Shown: positions 18,811-28,474, numbered from the stretch's first letter. The stretch: 64,000 nucleotides of DNA from Sphingobium sp. D43FB (GCF_002312805.1 NZ_NMUA01000011.1:90814-154813), one strand, 5' to 3'. Notes: generated from the sequence alone by a model not told the origin. A program made the numbers and translations.

Positions 18811-20253
18811 TTAGGCCGCCTGACGCCCTTCGCCCTGATCGACCACATCCTCGATCAGCCGCTGGTGCAGGACACGCACGGCCGTATCGAAATTCGCGCA
18901 ATCGATGATGAACTGGATGTCCACGTTGCGGATCTGATGCTGCATCGCGACCATGTCGATATCTGCCGCCGCCAGCGCGTCGAGCGCATCGGGCACCAGT
19001 CCTGGCCGCGATATGTCGCTGCCGATCACCGACACCATGGCCACAGGCTGCGCGGAGATGGCGGCATCGGGATAGAGCGATTGCAGGTCGGCCATGATCC
19101 GCTTCACCGTCGCCGCGTCGATCGACAGATAGTGGGTGATCGTGTTGGCGTTGGAGGATTTGCTGACGATCCACGCGCCATGGCGCGTGAGCGCATCGAG
19201 GATCGCGGCATCATAGCCCTTCTCCCCGACCATATCCTGCTCGAAGAACTGGAGCGCCTGCATCGATCGCACACCGGTGATGATTTCGACGCGTGGCGTG
19301 TCGGACACATAATCGCCGCAGATCAGCGTCCCTTCATCTTCGCGATCGAACGTGTTGCGGACGCGCAGCGGGATGCTGGTCTGGCGCAGGCCACGGCCCG
19401 CGCGGGGATGGATCGCCTCCATGCCCAGATTGGCGAGTTGATCGGCCACGTCATAATTGGTGCGGCCGATCTTGCGCGCGGCGGCTTCCCCGACCAGGCG
19501 GGGGTCGGCGCTCGATAGATGGAACTCCTTGTGAATGATCGCTTCGCGGGCGTGGGTCAGCACCGCGATCCGCGAGAAGGTCATTTCCGAATAGCCCCGC
19601 GCATAGCGCCGCACCATGCCTTCGCGGCATCCGGCATAGCCCGTGACGATCGGCATCGTATGGCGCAGGTCGATGGGCGCCAGCGCCTCGACGATCCGCT
19701 CGTCCAGGCTGCGCAAATCATCCTGATCCCACAGCGTCAGATCGACGAACGTCGCGTTGATCCCGCGATCGCGCAGCAACAGCGCGGTGCTGTGCGCGCT
19801 GTGCGCCTCGCCCAGCCCCGCCAGCAATTCGCGTACCGTCAGCAACTGTTCCTTGACGCAGAAGCGGCCATGGCTGCGCAACCGGCCGAGATCCGCAAGG
19901 CAATCCTGCACCGCCGCGATCCGCAGATCGACAAAGGCATTGGCCTCCTCCAGGCTGGCGGTGCGCGCGAACATCTCGCCATTGCGATCGTGCATCGCCT
20001 CGCGCACCTTGGCCATCGCCTCCAGCCAGCCGTCCGCCCCATCATCGGCGATGAAGCGGCCATAGACGCCCGGCACGCCGGATTTCTTATGTTCCAACAG
20101 CAGGTCGGTCATGCCCGCATAAGCGGATACGACGAAGATGCGGTTGTAGAGATCGTCACCGCTGCGTCCCGCGATCAGGACATTGTCGAACAGGCTGGCC
20201 GTGGCCGCCATCGATGTTCCGCCGATTTTCTCGACGCTATGCAGGCCGCTCAT
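18811..20253 (-). CDS. ask_ect: Aspartate kinase, ectoine-pathway type
   Basis: Phosphorylates L-aspartate to aspartyl-4-phosphate, the first step towards aspartate semialdehyde and 2,4-diaminobutyrate. The 480-residue protein has the kinase signature VEKIGGTSMA at the N-terminus, the substrate loop around HKEFHLSSADPRLV, and two C-terminal ACT-type segments (MVSVIGSDISRPG and MVAMQHQIRNVDIQFII). Specialized ectoine-cluster aspartate kinases are thought to escape the feedback control of the housekeeping enzyme. The start overlaps the ectD stop by 4 bp (ATGA), so the pair is translationally coupled. Confidence 0.92.
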   Translation of the reverse strand: MSGLHSVEKIGGTSMAATASLFDNVLIAGRSGDDLYNRIFVVSAYAGMTDLLLEHKKSGVPGVYGRFIADDGADGWLEAMAKVREAMHDRNGEMFARTASLEEANAFVDLRIAAVQDCLADLGRLRSHGRFCVKEQLLTVRELLAGLGEAHSAHSTALLLRDRGINATFVDLTLWDQDDLRSLDERIVEALAPIDLRHTMPIVTGYAGCREGMVRRYARGYSEMTFSRIAVLTHAREAIIHKEFHLSSADPRLVGEAAARKIGRTNYDVADQLANLGMEAIHPRAGRGLRQTSIPLRVRNTFDREDEGTLICGDYVSDTPRVEIITGVRSMQALQFFEQDMVGEKGYDAAILDALTRHGAWIVSKSSNANTITHYLSIDAATVKRIMADLQSLYPDAAISAQPVAMVSVIGSDISRPGLVPDALDALAAADIDMVAMQHQIRNVDIQFIIDCANFDTAVRVLHQRLIEDVVDQGEGRQAA

Positions 20254-21167
20254 GCCATCACCTCCGCAACCAGATCCCCATGACGGACCCTGATCGCTTC
20301 CGCCTCTCGTGCCGCGATGAAGGACGGGCGCGGCGTCGCGGGGCCGAAGGGCGCGACCAGCTGATTGGACATGGCATTATAGACCATGAAGGCGTTGGCG
20401 CGGGGAAAGGGCGTGATATTGCCGTTCGACCCGTGCATCAGGTTGCAATCGAACAGGATGACCGTGCCCGGCTTGCCCGTCGGCGCAACGATACCATGCT
20501 TATGCGCAAGGTCGGCCAGGCTGTCCTCATCGGGGACGCCATATTCCTGCTTCTTGAGCGACATCTTATAATGGTCGTCGGGCGTTTCACCCACGCAGGT
20601 CAGAAAGCTGCGGTGCGATCCTGGGATCAGCATCAACGGGCCGTTATGTGGGGTGTTATCCGCCAGCAGAACCGACATGGACAGGGCGCGCATGCGCGGC
20701 ATCCCGTCTTCCACATGCCAGGTCTCGAAATCCGAATGCCAGTAGAATTCCTTGCCCTGGAACCCCGGCTTGTAGTTCAGGCGGGACTGGTGAAGATATA
20801 CTTCGTCATTCAACAGGAAGCGGGCGACGTCGGCGAGCCGGGCGTCGGCCGCCAGCCGGTGCATGACGCGGCTCTGGCTGTGAATTTCGAAGATCGAGCG
20901 GATTTCGCCGCCACCCGGTTCGGTGATCACGGTGTCGCTATCGAGCGCATCGGGATCGGCCAGCAGGGAACCAGCCTCCTGTTGCAGGAAGGCGACTTCC
21001 TGCGCGGAGAAGATATCCTCCAGCACCAGATAGCCGTCGCGCTCGAACTGCGCGGCCTGCGCTTTCGAGAGCGGTGCCGCCTCGCTCCAGTCGCTATGGA
21101 CGACCGGATCGAGACGGGGCAGGAATTGCGGTTCCGCCATTTGGCGGGATGGGTAGATGTCTGTCAT
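20250..21167 (-). CDS. ectD: Ectoine hydroxylase
   Basis: Non-heme Fe(II)/2-oxoglutarate dioxygenase that converts ectoine to 5-hydroxyectoine in the cytoplasm. The 305-residue protein carries the EctD signature as FYWHSDFETWHVEDGMP, with the iron ligands His and Asp in WHSD and the distal His in LMHGSNGN, and the 2-oxoglutarate-binding Arg downstream. Length and motifs match characterized EctD enzymes. The ATG has a GGGGGAG ribosome site. It sits between ectC and ask, the usual ectABCD-ask order, so the cell should be able to make hydroxyectoine as well as ectoine. Confidence 0.96.
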   Translation of the reverse strand: MTDIYPSRQMAEPQFLPRLDPVVHSDWSEAAPLSKAQAAQFERDGYLVLEDIFSAQEVAFLQQEAGSLLADPDALDSDTVITEPGGGEIRSIFEIHSQSRVMHRLAADARLADVARFLLNDEVYLHQSRLNYKPGFQGKEFYWHSDFETWHVEDGMPRMRALSMSVLLADNTPHNGPLMLIPGSHRSFLTCVGETPDDHYKMSLKKQEYGVPDEDSLADLAHKHGIVAPTGKPGTVILFDCNLMHGSNGNITPFPRANAFMVYNAMSNQLVAPFGPATPRPSFIAAREAEAIRVRHGDLVAEVMA

Positions 21168-21191
21168 GGGACTCCCCCTTTCTTTATGATT

Positions 21192-21605
21192 TCAAGACGT
21201 CAGTTCGGCCGTGCGGACCATGTCGGCCTCTGCGGGATAGGCGCCATTCTCATCATGCACTTCGCGGCCGGTAACCGGCGGGTTGAAGACGCAGACGGTC
21301 AGGATGTCGGTTTCGGGGCGCACGATATGGCGATCATGATCGTTGAGCGCATACATGGTGCCTGCGGCCAACTGGTGGGTTTCCCCCGTGCCCAAATCCT
21401 CGATCGTGCCCTTGCCCTTGAGCACCAGCACGGCTTCGAGATGGTTTTGATAATGCATCTTCAGCTCTTTGCCGGCGTACATGGTGGTGACATGGTATGA
21501 GAAACCCATGCCGTCATCCTTGCGCAGCAGGCGGGCGCTTTCCCAGCCGTCGGATTTGACGTTATGGTCGGACTTGCGAATGTCGGTCAGTTTACGGACG
21601 ATCAT
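21192..21605 (-). CDS. ectC: L-ectoine synthase
   Basis: Closes N-gamma-acetyl-2,4-diaminobutyrate to ectoine, the last step of the core pathway. The 137-residue cupin shows the family motifs [14 protein letters not shown] and [16 protein letters not shown], with Glu and His residues that bind the catalytic iron, and the conserved [10 protein letters not shown]. The start has an AAGGAG site that overlaps the end of ectB (11-bp gap), supporting one transcript. Confidence 0.97.
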   Translation of the reverse strand: MIVRKLTDIRKSDHNVKSDGWESARLLRKDDGMGFSYHVTTMYAGKELKMHYQNHLEAVLVLKGKGTIEDLGTGETHQLAAGTMYALNDHDRHIVRPETDILTVCVFNPPVTGREVHDENGAYPAEADMVRTAELTS

Positions 21606-21616
21606 GCGATATCTCC

Positions 21617-22921
21617 TTATTCCGCCGCCACGCCAAAAGAGGCGGCAAGCGTCTCGCGCACGCTGGTTTCCAGTATGTCGAGACCGGCCGAAAGGACGGC
21701 GTCGTCGATGATGAGCGGGGCGAGCACCTTGACGATTTCGTCATGGGGGCCGCTCGTTTCGATGATGAGGCCGCGCGCGAAGCAGGCGGCGGTAATGACG
21801 GACGCAATCTCGCCCGACCCGACGTCGATGCCGCGCATCATGCCGCGCCCGCGCGTCGTCAGCCCATGTTCACGCGCCATCTTGTCGAGGCGGCTTTCCA
21901 GCAGCGTGCCGCGACGGCGCACATCGGCGGCGAAGCTGTCATTGCTCCAAAAATGGCGCAGGGCGGCCGTTGCTGTGACGAAGGCATGGTTGTTGCCGCG
22001 GAAGGTACCATTATGCTCGCCGGGCGACCATTGGTCGAGTTCGGCGCGGAACAGCGTGAGCGCAAAGGGCAGGCCCATGCCAGACAGCGACTTGGCCAGC
22101 GTGACGATGTCGGGCGTGAAACCCATATCCTCGAAGCTGAAAAAGCCACCGGTGCGGCCGCAGCCGGCCTGAATATCATCCACGATCAACAGGGCGCCAT
22201 GCCGCTTGGCGATTGCGGCAATCTTGCGCAGCCAGGCCGGCGACGCGGCGTTGAGACCACCTTCGCCCTGCACGGTTTCTACCAGGATGGCGGCGGGCGC
22301 ATCCAAGCCGCTGGACGGGTCCGACAGCCGCTGTTCCAAAAGGTCGGCGGTATCGACGTCGGGGCCGTGATAGCCGTCATAGGGTTCGTGGCTGACATGG
22401 CTGAGCGGCACGCCCGCACCACCGCGCTTGGCGGCATTGCCGGTGCAGGCCAGCGCGCCCAACGTCATGCCGTGGAAGCCGTTGGTGAAGGCGATCACCA
22501 TTTCGCGGCCGGTAATCTTGCGCGCCAGTTTGATCGCGGCTTCCACCGCATTGGTGCCGGTTGGGCCAGTGAACATCGCGCGATAATTCAGCTTGCGCGG
22601 CTGGAGGATCACCTCCTCGAAAGTTTCCAGAAAGGCCGCCTTGGCATCGGTATGCAGGTCCAGCCCATGAGTAATCCCGTCGGCCATGATATAGTCGAGC
22701 AGCGCCTGCTTGAGGATCGGATGGTTATGCCCGTAATTCAGCGTCGAGCAGCCCGATAGAAAATCGAGATAACGCCCCCCCTGATTATCGTGCATCCACA
22801 CATTCTCGGCGCGGTGAAACTGGCGCGGCATCGACCGGGCATAGCTGCGGACGATCGATTCCCGGCGCTCGTAAATGCCGGTATCGGGAATGATCTGGGT
22901 CGGTTTGGGGGTCATTGTCAT
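21617..22921 (-). CDS. ectB: Diaminobutyrate-2-oxoglutarate transaminase
   Basis: PLP-dependent class III aminotransferase that makes L-2,4-diaminobutyrate from aspartate semialdehyde and glutamate. In the 434-residue protein the substrate block [19 protein letters not shown], the PLP-phosphate region [18 protein letters not shown], the Asp pair in [15 protein letters not shown] and the Schiff-base lysine in [13 protein letters not shown] are all visible. The start at 22921 (MTMTPKP) is preceded by GGAGA; the frame stays open to 22993, but that would overlap ectA and is less likely. Confidence 0.96.
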   Translation of the reverse strand: MTMTPKPTQIIPDTGIYERRESIVRSYARSMPRQFHRAENVWMHDNQGGRYLDFLSGCSTLNYGHNHPILKQALLDYIMADGITHGLDLHTDAKAAFLETFEEVILQPRKLNYRAMFTGPTGTNAVEAAIKLARKITGREMVIAFTNGFHGMTLGALACTGNAAKRGGAGVPLSHVSHEPYDGYHGPDVDTADLLEQRLSDPSSGLDAPAAILVETVQGEGGLNAASPAWLRKIAAIAKRHGALLIVDDIQAGCGRTGGFFSFEDMGFTPDIVTLAKSLSGMGLPFALTLFRAELDQWSPGEHNGTFRGNNHAFVTATAALRHFWSNDSFAADVRRRGTLLESRLDKMAREHGLTTRGRGMMRGIDVGSGEIASVITAACFARGLIIETSGPHDEIVKVLAPLIIDDAVLSAGLDILETSVRETLAASFGVAAE

Positions 22922-22953
22922 GGGGGAAAGTCTCCGAATATCTATGGGCTGGC

Positions 22954-23439
22954 TTAGGAAGAAAGGGCGAAGGGGCCGATCGTCGCTTGCCACTCGGTTT
23001 CATGCGCGCCGGCGAAATGAGCGTCGCGCTCGAACAGCGGGGCTTTGGTCAACTCAGCGCCTAGACGCCGGGCGATCCCATCGAACAGTGCCCAGGAGGC
23101 GGCATTGTCCGGGGTTACCGTGGTGATCAGGTGCGTGACGCCAATGGCCGACGGGCGGTCCAGCAAGGCGGCGATCATGCGCTGCGCCAGCTTTTCGCCG
23201 CGAGCCTCCGCAGCGACGGCGACCTGCCAGATGAAGAAGCAACCGGGGTCGGCGGGCAGGCGATAGCCCGATACCCAGCCGACGATCTGGCCGTCGCGTT
23301 CGGCGACGATGCAGCTATCGGCGAAATGCGTGCATTGCAGCAGGTTGCAATAGGCCGAATTGCCATCGAGTGGCGGGCAGGCGGCGATCAGCGCGGTGAT
23401 GGCAGGGCCGTCCTGCGCCACCGGCATGCGGAAATTCAT
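22954..23439 (-). CDS. ectA: L-2,4-diaminobutyric acid acetyltransferase
   Basis: GNAT-fold enzyme that acetylates 2,4-diaminobutyrate with acetyl-CoA. The 161-residue protein has the EctA signature CPPLDGNSAYCNLLQCTHF near the N-terminus, the acetyl-CoA segment QVAVAAEARGEKLAQRMI and TTVTPDNAASWALFDGIAR in the last third. It is the promoter-proximal gene of ectABCD-ask and faces the divergent regulator gene ectR across a 281-bp region. Confidence 0.96.
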   Translation of the reverse strand: MNFRMPVAQDGPAITALIAACPPLDGNSAYCNLLQCTHFADSCIVAERDGQIVGWVSGYRLPADPGCFFIWQVAVAAEARGEKLAQRMIAALLDRPSAIGVTHLITTVTPDNAASWALFDGIARRLGAELTKAPLFERDAHFAGAHETEWQATIGPFALSS

Positions 23440-23579
23440 AACTCGTCCAGTCTCATTCTCAGGGCGCGCAAAATTCCGTGGCGACAGGACCGTCGCATCG
23501 GTTTCACAATCAAATATGATTAGCCTCCCAAAGTATTTAACTATCTGGGCGAATCCCTTCGCCTCTGTTGCTGCGGCGC

Positions 23580-23609
23580 AATATATACATATGAAAGCGA
23601 AATTTTCAA
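23580..23609 (-). promoter_or_regulatory. Candidate promoter of ectABCD-ask
   Basis: On the minus strand, TTGAAA (23609-23604) is followed after 16 nt by TATATA (23587-23582), or after 18 nt by TATATT (23585-23580), in an AT-rich island within otherwise GC-rich DNA. Transcription would start about 130 nt upstream of ectA, leaving a long leader. It lies in the ectA-ectR intergenic region, where a MarR-type regulator would be expected to bind. A second AT-rich TATATAA block at 23668-23674 may serve ectR. This is a prediction from sequence only. Confidence 0.45.
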
Positions 23610-23720
23610 CCCTTTGGCCGCAATGCCTTCTCTGTCCGCCGTTTCAGCCTTGCATTGTCCTTCATTATATAAAGGAAAATGACATTGGCATGGCACTGCG
23701 CAAACGGATAGCTATCAGCC

Positions 23721-24209
23721 ATGGAATCCGACCTTTCGAACCCCACTCTCCAGGCGCTTCGCCGCATTCTGCGCGCGACCGAAATCGGCAGTCGCAAGCT
23801 GGCGACGACCACAGGGCTGACGCCCTCCCAGATGCTGGTCTTGCGCGAAATTGAGGGGCGCGATCAGGCGACGCCGAGCGCCATTGCGTCCGCTTTGAAA
23901 TTCAGTCAGGCGACGATCACCAATGTCGTCGATCGGCTCGTGCTATCGGGCCTGGTAACGCGCGAACGCAGCGATCGGGACAAGCGCCAGATCATGCTCC
24001 ATGCAACGGCGGCGGGACGGGATGCACTCGCCTGCGCCCCCGACTTGCTGCAGTCCCAATTCACTGACCGCTTCGCGTCACTCGCCGCCTGGGAACAAGC
24101 GATGATCCTCGCCTCGCTGGAGAAATTGAGTCTGATTCTGGGCGCGCAGGATATGGATGTGGCACCACTGCTCGACAGTGGTGCAATCGACCGGACGGAG
24201 CCGGGCTAA
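23721..24209 (+). CDS. ectR: MarR-family regulator of the ectoine genes (EctR type)
   Basis: A 162-residue winged-helix MarR protein: TPSQMLVLREIEGRDQATPS leads into the recognition region ALKFSQATITNVVDRLVLSG and the beta-wing RERSDRDKRQIMLH. EctR1 proteins of this family repress ectABC-ask operons in methylotrophs and halophiles, and this gene is divergent from ectA in the same layout. It probably represses the ect operon until osmotic upshift. Its 3' end overlaps the convergent SMP-30 gene by 4 bp. Confidence 0.88.
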   Translation: MESDLSNPTLQALRRILRATEIGSRKLATTTGLTPSQMLVLREIEGRDQATPSAIASALKFSQATITNVVDRLVLSGLVTRERSDRDKRQIMLHATAAGRDALACAPDLLQSQFTDRFASLAAWEQAMILASLEKLSLILGAQDMDVAPLLDSGAIDRTEPG

Positions 24210-25231
24210 GCGGTGTGCTTCAATCTGATCCGGCATAGTCGATCCGACGATGCCAGAAACAGGCTGCGACCATTTTCCCCGATGCAGCAATTGGCGACGG
24301 CCTTGCCGGTGACGATGATGCCCAGCAACGTCCCATCGGGCATGCAAACATGAACGCCGCCTGGGCCGGTGGCGAATATCCTACCCTGTCGGTCGGTCTT
24401 CACGCCATCGGGCAGGCCCGGCAGGCCTTGGTCTGCCTGCGCCTGCATGTCGTGGAACAGTCGTGCCTCGCCTGGCGTCCCGCTCGCGTCGAGGGGATAG
24501 GCCAATAGATGCGGGAGCTTCCGGTCGGATAACGCCAGATAGAGCGTTCGTTCATCAGGCGACAAGGTGATGCCATTGGGCCGGAAACGGCTGCGGTCGA
24601 TCAGGCTGAGGTGTCCGTCCGGTGCCAGTCGATAGACCCCATTGAAATCCAGTTCGCGCAAAGGCGAGGTATCGGCGTCCTTGAGGCCGTAAGGCGGGTC
24701 AGTGAAATAGATCGCACCGTCTGCGGCGATGACGAGGTCGTTCGGGCTGTTGAAGCGCTTGCCCTCGAACCGATCGACCAGGATGGTGCGTTCCCGCGTC
24801 TTCAGGTTGATCCGCACGATCGCACGGCTGCCACTATCCGCGACAACCAGATGGCCGTTCCGGTCGAGGCGCATCCCGTTGGCACCAGGCTCGCGAATGC
24901 CCGCCGGAACCGCCCCCTGCGCGCCTGATGGGTCGAGGAAAGGCTGCGCACCGTTCCTTGCATCCCAGCGGTAGACGATATTGCTGGGCGGATCGGAGAA
25001 AAGCAGGAAATTGCCGTCCGGCACCCATACCCCGCCTTCTGCCCAGCGATAACCTTCCGCCAGAACCTCCACCTTGGCATCCGCATCGATGATGGCGTCA
25101 AACCGAGGATCGATCCGCGTGACACTGCCGGTAGTGGTCGTCGCCTTTGTGCCGGGCACCATGCTGGTCAGCGCCAGCGCGCCCATGCCTGCCAGCCATT
25201 CACGACGATTGCCATGGATGACATCGGTCAT
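24206..25231 (-). CDS. Tat-exported SMP-30/gluconolactonase-like protein
   Basis: Six-bladed beta-propeller lactonase of the SMP-30/gluconolactonase/LRE family, 341 residues. The N-terminus has a twin-arginine-type leader (NRREWLAGMGALALTS). Family motifs include EGYRWAEGGVWVPDG with the metal-binding Glu, FNSPNDLVIAADGAIYFTDPPYG with the Asn and Asp ligands, and PNGITLSPDERTLYLA. Its ATG overlaps the stop of the GFOR-like gene by 4 bp. A periplasmic oxidoreductase plus lactonase pair would oxidize a sugar and hydrolyse the resulting lactone. The start at 25231 is chosen for the leader; the frame continues open upstream inside the neighbour. Confidence 0.85.
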   Translation of the reverse strand: MTDVIHGNRREWLAGMGALALTSMVPGTKATTTTGSVTRIDPRFDAIIDADAKVEVLAEGYRWAEGGVWVPDGNFLLFSDPPSNIVYRWDARNGAQPFLDPSGAQGAVPAGIREPGANGMRLDRNGHLVVADSGSRAIVRINLKTRERTILVDRFEGKRFNSPNDLVIAADGAIYFTDPPYGLKDADTSPLRELDFNGVYRLAPDGHLSLIDRSRFRPNGITLSPDERTLYLALSDRKLPHLLAYPLDASGTPGEARLFHDMQAQADQGLPGLPDGVKTDRQGRIFATGPGGVHVCMPDGTLLGIIVTGKAVANCCIGENGRSLFLASSDRLCRIRLKHTA

Positions 25232-26343
25232 GCCTTCAAACTCACCCGGCGGCCCTCGCGGGCGGAGCGGTAGATGGCTTCGATGACGCGCAGGTCGGCC
25301 AGGCCCTCTTCGCCGGGCACGATGACGGGCGTGCCGTTCAGCACCGCTTGCGCGAGATGGTCGAGCTGGCCTGCAAATTGCGTTTTGGGCCATGGCGGCA
25401 GAGTGCGGTCGTTGACCTTTCCGTCCCTGCGGATGCGCATCGCATGGCCGCTATAGGGGGTGGCGGGTTCCATATCGATCCACCCTTGCGTGCCGATCAC
25501 GCGATAGCTGTTATGCGCCGAGCTGTAGCTGGAGACGCAGGTCGCCTCGATCCCCGACGGGAAGCGCAGCAGGAAGGTGATGCGGTCCTCCACGGTGCGG
25601 AAGCGCGGGTCGGCGCGGTCGGTCGATTCGATCGCCATGACGTCCACCGGCTCCTCACCGGTCAGATAGCGCACGGCATTGAGGCTGTAGATGCCGATAT
25701 CCATCAATGATCCACCGCCCGACAGGGGCTTATCCAGCCGCCATTGGCCCGGCTGGATGGGGAAGCCATGTTCGGCGGTTATGATCCGCGTCGGCCCGAC
25801 ATGGCCGCCGCGCGCCAGTTCGATCGCCAGCTGATTATGGGGTTCGAAGCGCGATCGATAGCCGATCATCAGCTTTTTGCCCGCCGTTCGACAGGCCGCG
25901 ATCATCGCCTCGCATTCGGCGACCGATATCGCCATCGGCTTTTCGCACATCACATGCTTGCCCGCCCGCGCCGCGCGGATCGTATATTCGGCGTGCATGC
26001 TATTGGGAAGGATGACGTAGACCGCGTCGATATCGGGATTGTCAGCGATGCGGTCGAACGTCTCATAGTTGTAGTGATGCGTCTTGGGCACGCCATATTG
26101 CGCGCCATATTGTTCCAGTTTGGCCGGGGTGCCGCTGACCAGGGCGCTGATCCGGGCATGGTCGCATCCGGCGAAGGCGGGCATGATCTGCTTGGTGGCG
26201 TAAGAACCCAGCCCGACGATCGCATAGCCGAGCTTGCGGCCGGGCGTGGCCGCCAGCGCGGGCATGCCCGCCGCTGCGATGCCAAGGCCGACCCCGGCCA
26301 TTAAGGTCCGTCGCGTCACGATGCCTTCGTCCGTCATGCTCAT
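25228..26343 (-). CDS. Tat-exported GFOR-like Gfo/Idh/MocA oxidoreductase
   Basis: NAD(P)-dependent sugar oxidoreductase of 371 residues. It has a Tat leader (TRRTLMAGVGLGIAAAG), a Rossmann dinucleotide motif (YAIVGLGSYA), the Gfo/Idh/MocA signature CEKPMA with the catalytic Lys-Pro, and a C-terminal alpha/beta domain. The combination of Tat signal and tightly bound cofactor is known from Zymomonas glucose-fructose oxidoreductase, which makes gluconolactone and sorbitol (an osmoprotectant). The downstream lactonase gene fits that pairing. Whether this enzyme uses glucose and fructose is inferred. Confidence 0.85.
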   Translation of the reverse strand: MSMTDEGIVTRRTLMAGVGLGIAAAGMPALAATPGRKLGYAIVGLGSYATKQIMPAFAGCDHARISALVSGTPAKLEQYGAQYGVPKTHHYNYETFDRIADNPDIDAVYVILPNSMHAEYTIRAARAGKHVMCEKPMAISVAECEAMIAACRTAGKKLMIGYRSRFEPHNQLAIELARGGHVGPTRIITAEHGFPIQPGQWRLDKPLSGGGSLMDIGIYSLNAVRYLTGEEPVDVMAIESTDRADPRFRTVEDRITFLLRFPSGIEATCVSSYSSAHNSYRVIGTQGWIDMEPATPYSGHAMRIRRDGKVNDRTLPPWPKTQFAGQLDHLAQAVLNGTPVIVPGEEGLADLRVIEAIYRSAREGRRVSLKA

Positions 26344-26415
26344 CTCCTAAGGGTCGGTTTGCCGATTTGAGGCGAGAATAACCCATACAAATGGCAAAGC
26401 CCACCCTTTTGCTGA

Positions 26416-26634
26416 TCAGTCCGGCCGAGAGTCGGCGCGATCGCGTGCCGGATAATCCTCCGGGGTCACCGTGCCGACATTGGGTCGATCCTCTACCTCT
26501 TCCTGCGGCTTTCCGCCACGGGTCCGGGGATCGGGATCGTCATCGCTGGGGATGACGTCGCCCATAGGACCCCGGCGGGGCATCTCTTCGCCCTGGGCGG
26601 CGGCGCGATCGCGCCCGTTTTCATTGCCTGGCAT
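26416..26634 (-). CDS. Small acidic hydrophilic protein, unknown
   Basis: A 72-residue protein composed largely of Asp, Glu, Arg, Pro and Gly (PSDDDPDPRTRGGKPQEEVEDRP), with no hydrophobic core and probably disordered. It follows the alcohol dehydrogenase gene by 23 bp on the same strand. The company of stress-type genes suggests a stress-related small protein, but no function can be assigned. Confidence 0.55.
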   Translation of the reverse strand: MPGNENGRDRAAAQGEEMPRRGPMGDVIPSDDDPDPRTRGGKPQEEVEDRPNVGTVTPEDYPARDRADSRPD

Positions 26635-26657
26635 GGTCTGTCTCCAATATATTTGAG

Positions 26658-27860
26658 CTATTCTGCCGCGATGGTCGACGAAGGCGCGAAATCGGGTTTC
26701 AGGACGATCTTGGTCACTTCATTCTGATTGTCGTGAAACATCTTGTAGCCCTTGGGGGCATCTTCTAGGCTCATGCGATGGGAAATGAGGAAGGTCGTGT
26801 CGATCTGGCCTTCGACGATCGCGTTGAGCAGCGCGGGCATATAATGTTGCACGCTGGTCTGGCCGGTCTTGAGCGTCAGCCCCTTTTCCATGAACGCGCC
26901 CAAGGGGAATTTATCGACGAAGCCGCCATAGACGGCGGGCATCGAGACGCGGCCCCCCTTGCGACAGGCGTGGATCGCCTGGCGGATCGAATGGATGCGG
27001 TCGGTGCCCAGGAACAGCGACGCCTTGATCTGATCGACGACATTATCGACGAAGAATCCATGGGCTTCGAGGCCGACCGCGTCGATCACAGCGTCGGGAC
27101 CGATGCCGCCGGTCATTTCCATCAGCGCTTCATAGGTTTTCGATTCCTCGAAATTGATCGTCTCGGCGCCGAAGCGTCTGGCCAGTTCCAGCCGGTGCGG
27201 GAAATGGTCGATGGCGATGACGCGGTGCGCGCCCATCAGGAAGGCCGATTGCACCGCGAACAGGCCAACCGGGCCGCAGCCCCAGACCGCGACCGTATCG
27301 CCGGGTTCGATGTCGGCATTTTCCGCCGCCTGCCATCCAGTGGGCAGGATGTCCGACAGGAACAGGACTTCGTCGTCGGTCAGTCCGTCGGGGACGACGA
27401 TCGGGCCGACGTCGCTGAACGGTACGCGGACATATTCCGCCTGGCCACCGGCATAACCGCCGGTCAGATGGCTGTAGCCGAACAGGCCGGACATGGGCTG
27501 GCCATACATTTCCTGGCCGATGTCCTGATTGTCCGCTGGATTGCCATTGTCGCAGGCGGAATATTGATGCTTGCCGCAATGATAGCAGCTGCCACAGGCG
27601 ATGGTGAAGGGGACGACGACGCGCTGGCCCTTTTTGAGCGTCGATCCGGGGCCGGTTTCGACCACTTCGCCCATGAACTCATGGCCCAGAATATCGCCCG
27701 CTTTCATGGTGGGGATATAGCCGTCATAGAGATGCAGGTCGGAGCCGCAGATGGCGGTGGACGTGATCTTGATGATCGCATCGCGCGGATTGAGGATTTC
27801 GGGATCGTCGACGGTATCGACGCGCACGTCATGTTTGCCGTGCCAGGTGAGGGCGCGCAT
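26658..27860 (-). CDS. Zinc-dependent alcohol dehydrogenase (MDR family)
   Basis: Medium-chain dehydrogenase/reductase of 400 residues. It has the catalytic zinc residues in [13 protein letters not shown] and GHEFMGEV, the structural zinc lobe [15 protein letters not shown] with four Cys, and the NAD-binding glycine motif [12 protein letters not shown]. This subfamily, similar to glutathione-independent formaldehyde dehydrogenase, is often found in stress or detoxification loci. It shares one base with the upstream SRPBCC gene, so translation is coupled. The actual alcohol or aldehyde substrate is not known. Confidence 0.88.
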   Translation of the reverse strand: MRALTWHGKHDVRVDTVDDPEILNPRDAIIKITSTAICGSDLHLYDGYIPTMKAGDILGHEFMGEVVETGPGSTLKKGQRVVVPFTIACGSCYHCGKHQYSACDNGNPADNQDIGQEMYGQPMSGLFGYSHLTGGYAGGQAEYVRVPFSDVGPIVVPDGLTDDEVLFLSDILPTGWQAAENADIEPGDTVAVWGCGPVGLFAVQSAFLMGAHRVIAIDHFPHRLELARRFGAETINFEESKTYEALMEMTGGIGPDAVIDAVGLEAHGFFVDNVVDQIKASLFLGTDRIHSIRQAIHACRKGGRVSMPAVYGGFVDKFPLGAFMEKGLTLKTGQTSVQHYMPALLNAIVEGQIDTTFLISHRMSLEDAPKGYKMFHDNQNEVTKIVLKPDFAPSSTIAAE

Positions 27861-28435
27861 CAGGCTTTCTCCTCTTGCAATTGCTTTTGGGTCCAGGCGG
27901 CCGTGGCGATTTCGCCGGTTTCCATCAGTTGCTTGAACCGGCGAAGGTCGCGGCGCGCCTGAATGGCGGGTTCGCGCTGGAACAGTTTGGCGACGACCTT
28001 GCCAATGATGCCAGCGGGCGGATCATAGGCGATCGTCGCGGTGACGATGGTGCCGCGGTCGCCCGCGTCGCGAAATTCGATGCGGCCGCTATTGGGCACG
28101 TCGGCACCCTCGGTCGAAGCCCAGGCGATCAGTTCGCCCTCGCGCTTGTCGGTGATGACGGCGTCCCATTCGACGGTCTTGCCCGCCGGTGCCTTGACCA
28201 CCCAATGGGATCGGGTGTCGGACAGCATGTCGATGCGTTCGACATTGTCCATGAAGGCGGGCAAGTTGGTGAGGTCCGCCCAATAAGCGAACAATTCGGC
28301 ACGCGGGCGATTGATGGTGACCGTTCGGCCGAGCAGCGCGTCGCCCTTGGGTTGGGGCAGTGTATCCACCTCCTGCGCGCGCACATCTTTGTCCTTGGAG
28401 GTGGTCGCGGGGGCGTCATCCTGTGCGATCGTCAT
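27860..28435 (-). CDS. SRPBCC-family (cyclase/dehydrase-like) protein
   Basis: A 191-residue START/SRPBCC-fold protein. The region [25 protein letters not shown] is the family's opening helix-grip segment, and [18 protein letters not shown] plus [21 protein letters not shown] continue the fold. Such proteins bind hydrophobic ligands or act in stress responses. It is located between the DUF892 gene and the zinc alcohol dehydrogenase gene, a grouping common in sphingomonads and other soil bacteria. Confidence 0.8.
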   Translation of the reverse strand: MTIAQDDAPATTSKDKDVRAQEVDTLPQPKGDALLGRTVTINRPRAELFAYWADLTNLPAFMDNVERIDMLSDTRSHWVVKAPAGKTVEWDAVITDKREGELIAWASTEGADVPNSGRIEFRDAGDRGTIVTATIAYDPPAGIIGKVVAKLFQREPAIQARRDLRRFKQLMETGEIATAAWTQKQLQEEKA

Positions 28436-28474
28436 GGCTGTTCTCCTGTCGTCATGTGCAGAGGGGAAGGGGCT

